Shown here: one piece after another, positions 42,650 through 43,369 of the stretch
Numbering within the stretch: position 1 is the first letter of the stretch
Layout of the letters: every line of letters starts with the position of its first letter
Source of the DNA: an uncultured Verrucomicrobia subdivision 3 bacterium
GTDB taxonomy: Bacteria; Verrucomicrobiota; Verrucomicrobiia; Limisphaerales; UBA11358
Direction: 5' to 3'
DNA length: 43,369 nt
Assembly (NCBI GenBank): GCA_903944085.1
Contig: CAJAQO010000063.1
Location: forward strand, 1-43,369
Notes under the pieces: model-generated
What the model saw: the letters and a program-made list of their open reading frames with translations, nothing else
Databases searched by the model: none
What the model was told of the DNA's origin: nothing
Translations under genes and position numbers: made by a program

Positions 42650-43369
42650 TCACTTCACGTTCAACTCGCGTTGGATGCCGAATTTTTCAATGCGTTTGCG
42701 CAGCGTGGCGCGCGTGATGCCGAGCATTTTGGCCGCGTGAACCTGGTTGTCGTTCGTTTCCTTGAGCGCCTGAATGACAAGCTCGCGCTCGACAGCGGGA
42801 ATAATTTTTAATTTTGGATCGCGCTTGGCCCACTGAAAAAGTTGCCGCGCGAGCGCGGCGGCGTCGGTGCTCGCGGCTTCGCCGGCGGTCGTCGCGGTCG
42901 GCACCACGGAAGCGCCGCCGACCGCGCCGGAAATTTCCGGCGGCAGGTCGCCGAGCAAAATCGCGTCGCTCTTGGCCATGACGTGCGCGCGGCGGATGGC
43001 GTTTTCCAGTTCGCGCACGTTGCCGGGCCAATGATACTTTTCGAGCGTCTTGATGACGCTGGCGGCGATGGATTTCGGCGCGCGCTGGTTTTCGCGCGCA
43101 AATTTTCTGAGAAAATAATTCACCAGCAGCGGAATGTCCTCGCGCCGGTCGCGCAGCGGCGGAATCTGAATTCGCACGACGTTCAGCCGGTAAAATAAAT
43201 CTTCGCGGAACTGCCGCGCGGCGACGGCGGCTTCGAGCGGCTTGTTCGTCGCGGCGATCACGCGCACGTCCACCTGGATCGCCGAGTTGCCGCCGACGCG
43301 CTCGAACGTGCCGCTTTGCAGGATGCGGAGAATTTTCGTCTGCGTGGGCGGCGTCATGTCGCCGATTTC
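42650..43369 (-). CDS. sigma-54-dependent activator, C-terminal part (cut by window edge)
   Basis: The frame is open to the last base of the window, so the N-terminus is missing. The visible 239 residues begin EIGDM, just after the expected Walker B region. The AAA+ remainder has LRVLQ-like KILRILQSGTFERVGGN, VRVIAATNKPLEAAVA, FREDLFYRLNVVRIQIPPLR and WPGNVRELENAIRRA. A linker of about 55 residues is followed by a Fis-type helix-turn-helix (NDNQVHAAKMLGITRATLRKRI). It is an NtrC-family enhancer-binding protein, probably a response regulator. It is convergent with rimO, with 18 bp between them. Confidence 0.9.
   Translation of the reverse strand, partial: EIGDMTPPTQTKILRILQSGTFERVGGNSAIQVDVRVIAATNKPLEAAVAARQFREDLFYRLNVVRIQIPPLRDRREDIPLLVNYFLRKFARENQRAPKSIAASVIKTLEKYHWPGNVRELENAIRRAHVMAKSDAILLGDLPPEISGAVGGASVVPTATTAGEAASTDAAALARQLFQWAKRDPKLKIIPAVERELVIQALKETNDNQVHAAKMLGITRATLRKRIEKFGIQRELNVK

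Overview
The window is about 43.4 kb of G+C-rich bacterial chromosome. It most resembles a verrucomicrobium of the Limisphaerales/Pedosphaera type. This is an inference from the pseudopilin-like C-termini (a NLRQLDAAKQQWALE-type domain, and a remnant of an H-X9-DG-type pilin tail), from the secreted multi-domain glycosidase, and from the mix of housekeeping genes. No rRNA gene is present to settle it.

Left part (1-20376). ruvX and radC are divergent. A leftward operon encodes a fructose-family PTS: EIIC, EIIB and an HPr-EI-EIIA fusion. It continues into a secreted GH38 alpha-mannosidase and a HupE/UreJ-type membrane protein, and an AraC-family regulator is divergent from it. Next come tRNA-Arg(TCT), a coiled-coil pseudopilin-like protein, a single-chain transketolase with a clear terminator, and a YqgE/AlgH protein. 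manA and accA form a leftward pair, and so do pgl and zwf. Between pgl and accA lies a gene-free 440 bp stretch with a good promoter, several base-paired stems and an intrinsic terminator; it looks like an undescribed small RNA gene.

Middle (20546-29600). The split FGAM synthase genes purS, purQ and purL are interrupted and followed by small toxin-antitoxin-like cassettes: DUF4160/DUF2442, HicAB, a RelE/ParE pair, and a second DUF4160 pair. After the cassettes that follow purQ and purL there is an extra copy of the 3' end of that same gene: one extra copy for purQ, two for purL. Each tail copy has its own start codon and sits 0-2 bp from the end of the toxin/antitoxin genes. This array of cassette plus host-gene tail is the most unusual structure in the window. 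The region ends in an AT-rich membrane protein of unknown function, a pilin-gene tail remnant, an orphan antitoxin and a 21-bp tandem repeat that encodes a glycine-rich heptapeptide repeat.

Right part (29631-43369). A rightward cluster holds an ABC-2 permease, three consecutive SPFH (HflK/HflC-like) proteins, a P1B metal ATPase, an ABC ATPase, a second ABC permease and an unknown membrane-anchored protein. It is followed by rimO, enlarged by internal insertions, and a convergent sigma-54 activator truncated by the window edge.

A second genome-wide theme is a set of low-complexity elements built from exactly 7-bp units, often as two inverted arms. Each locus uses a different unit. They lie between operon genes (20793, 30598, 34591, 39247) and in frame inside rimO and purL.
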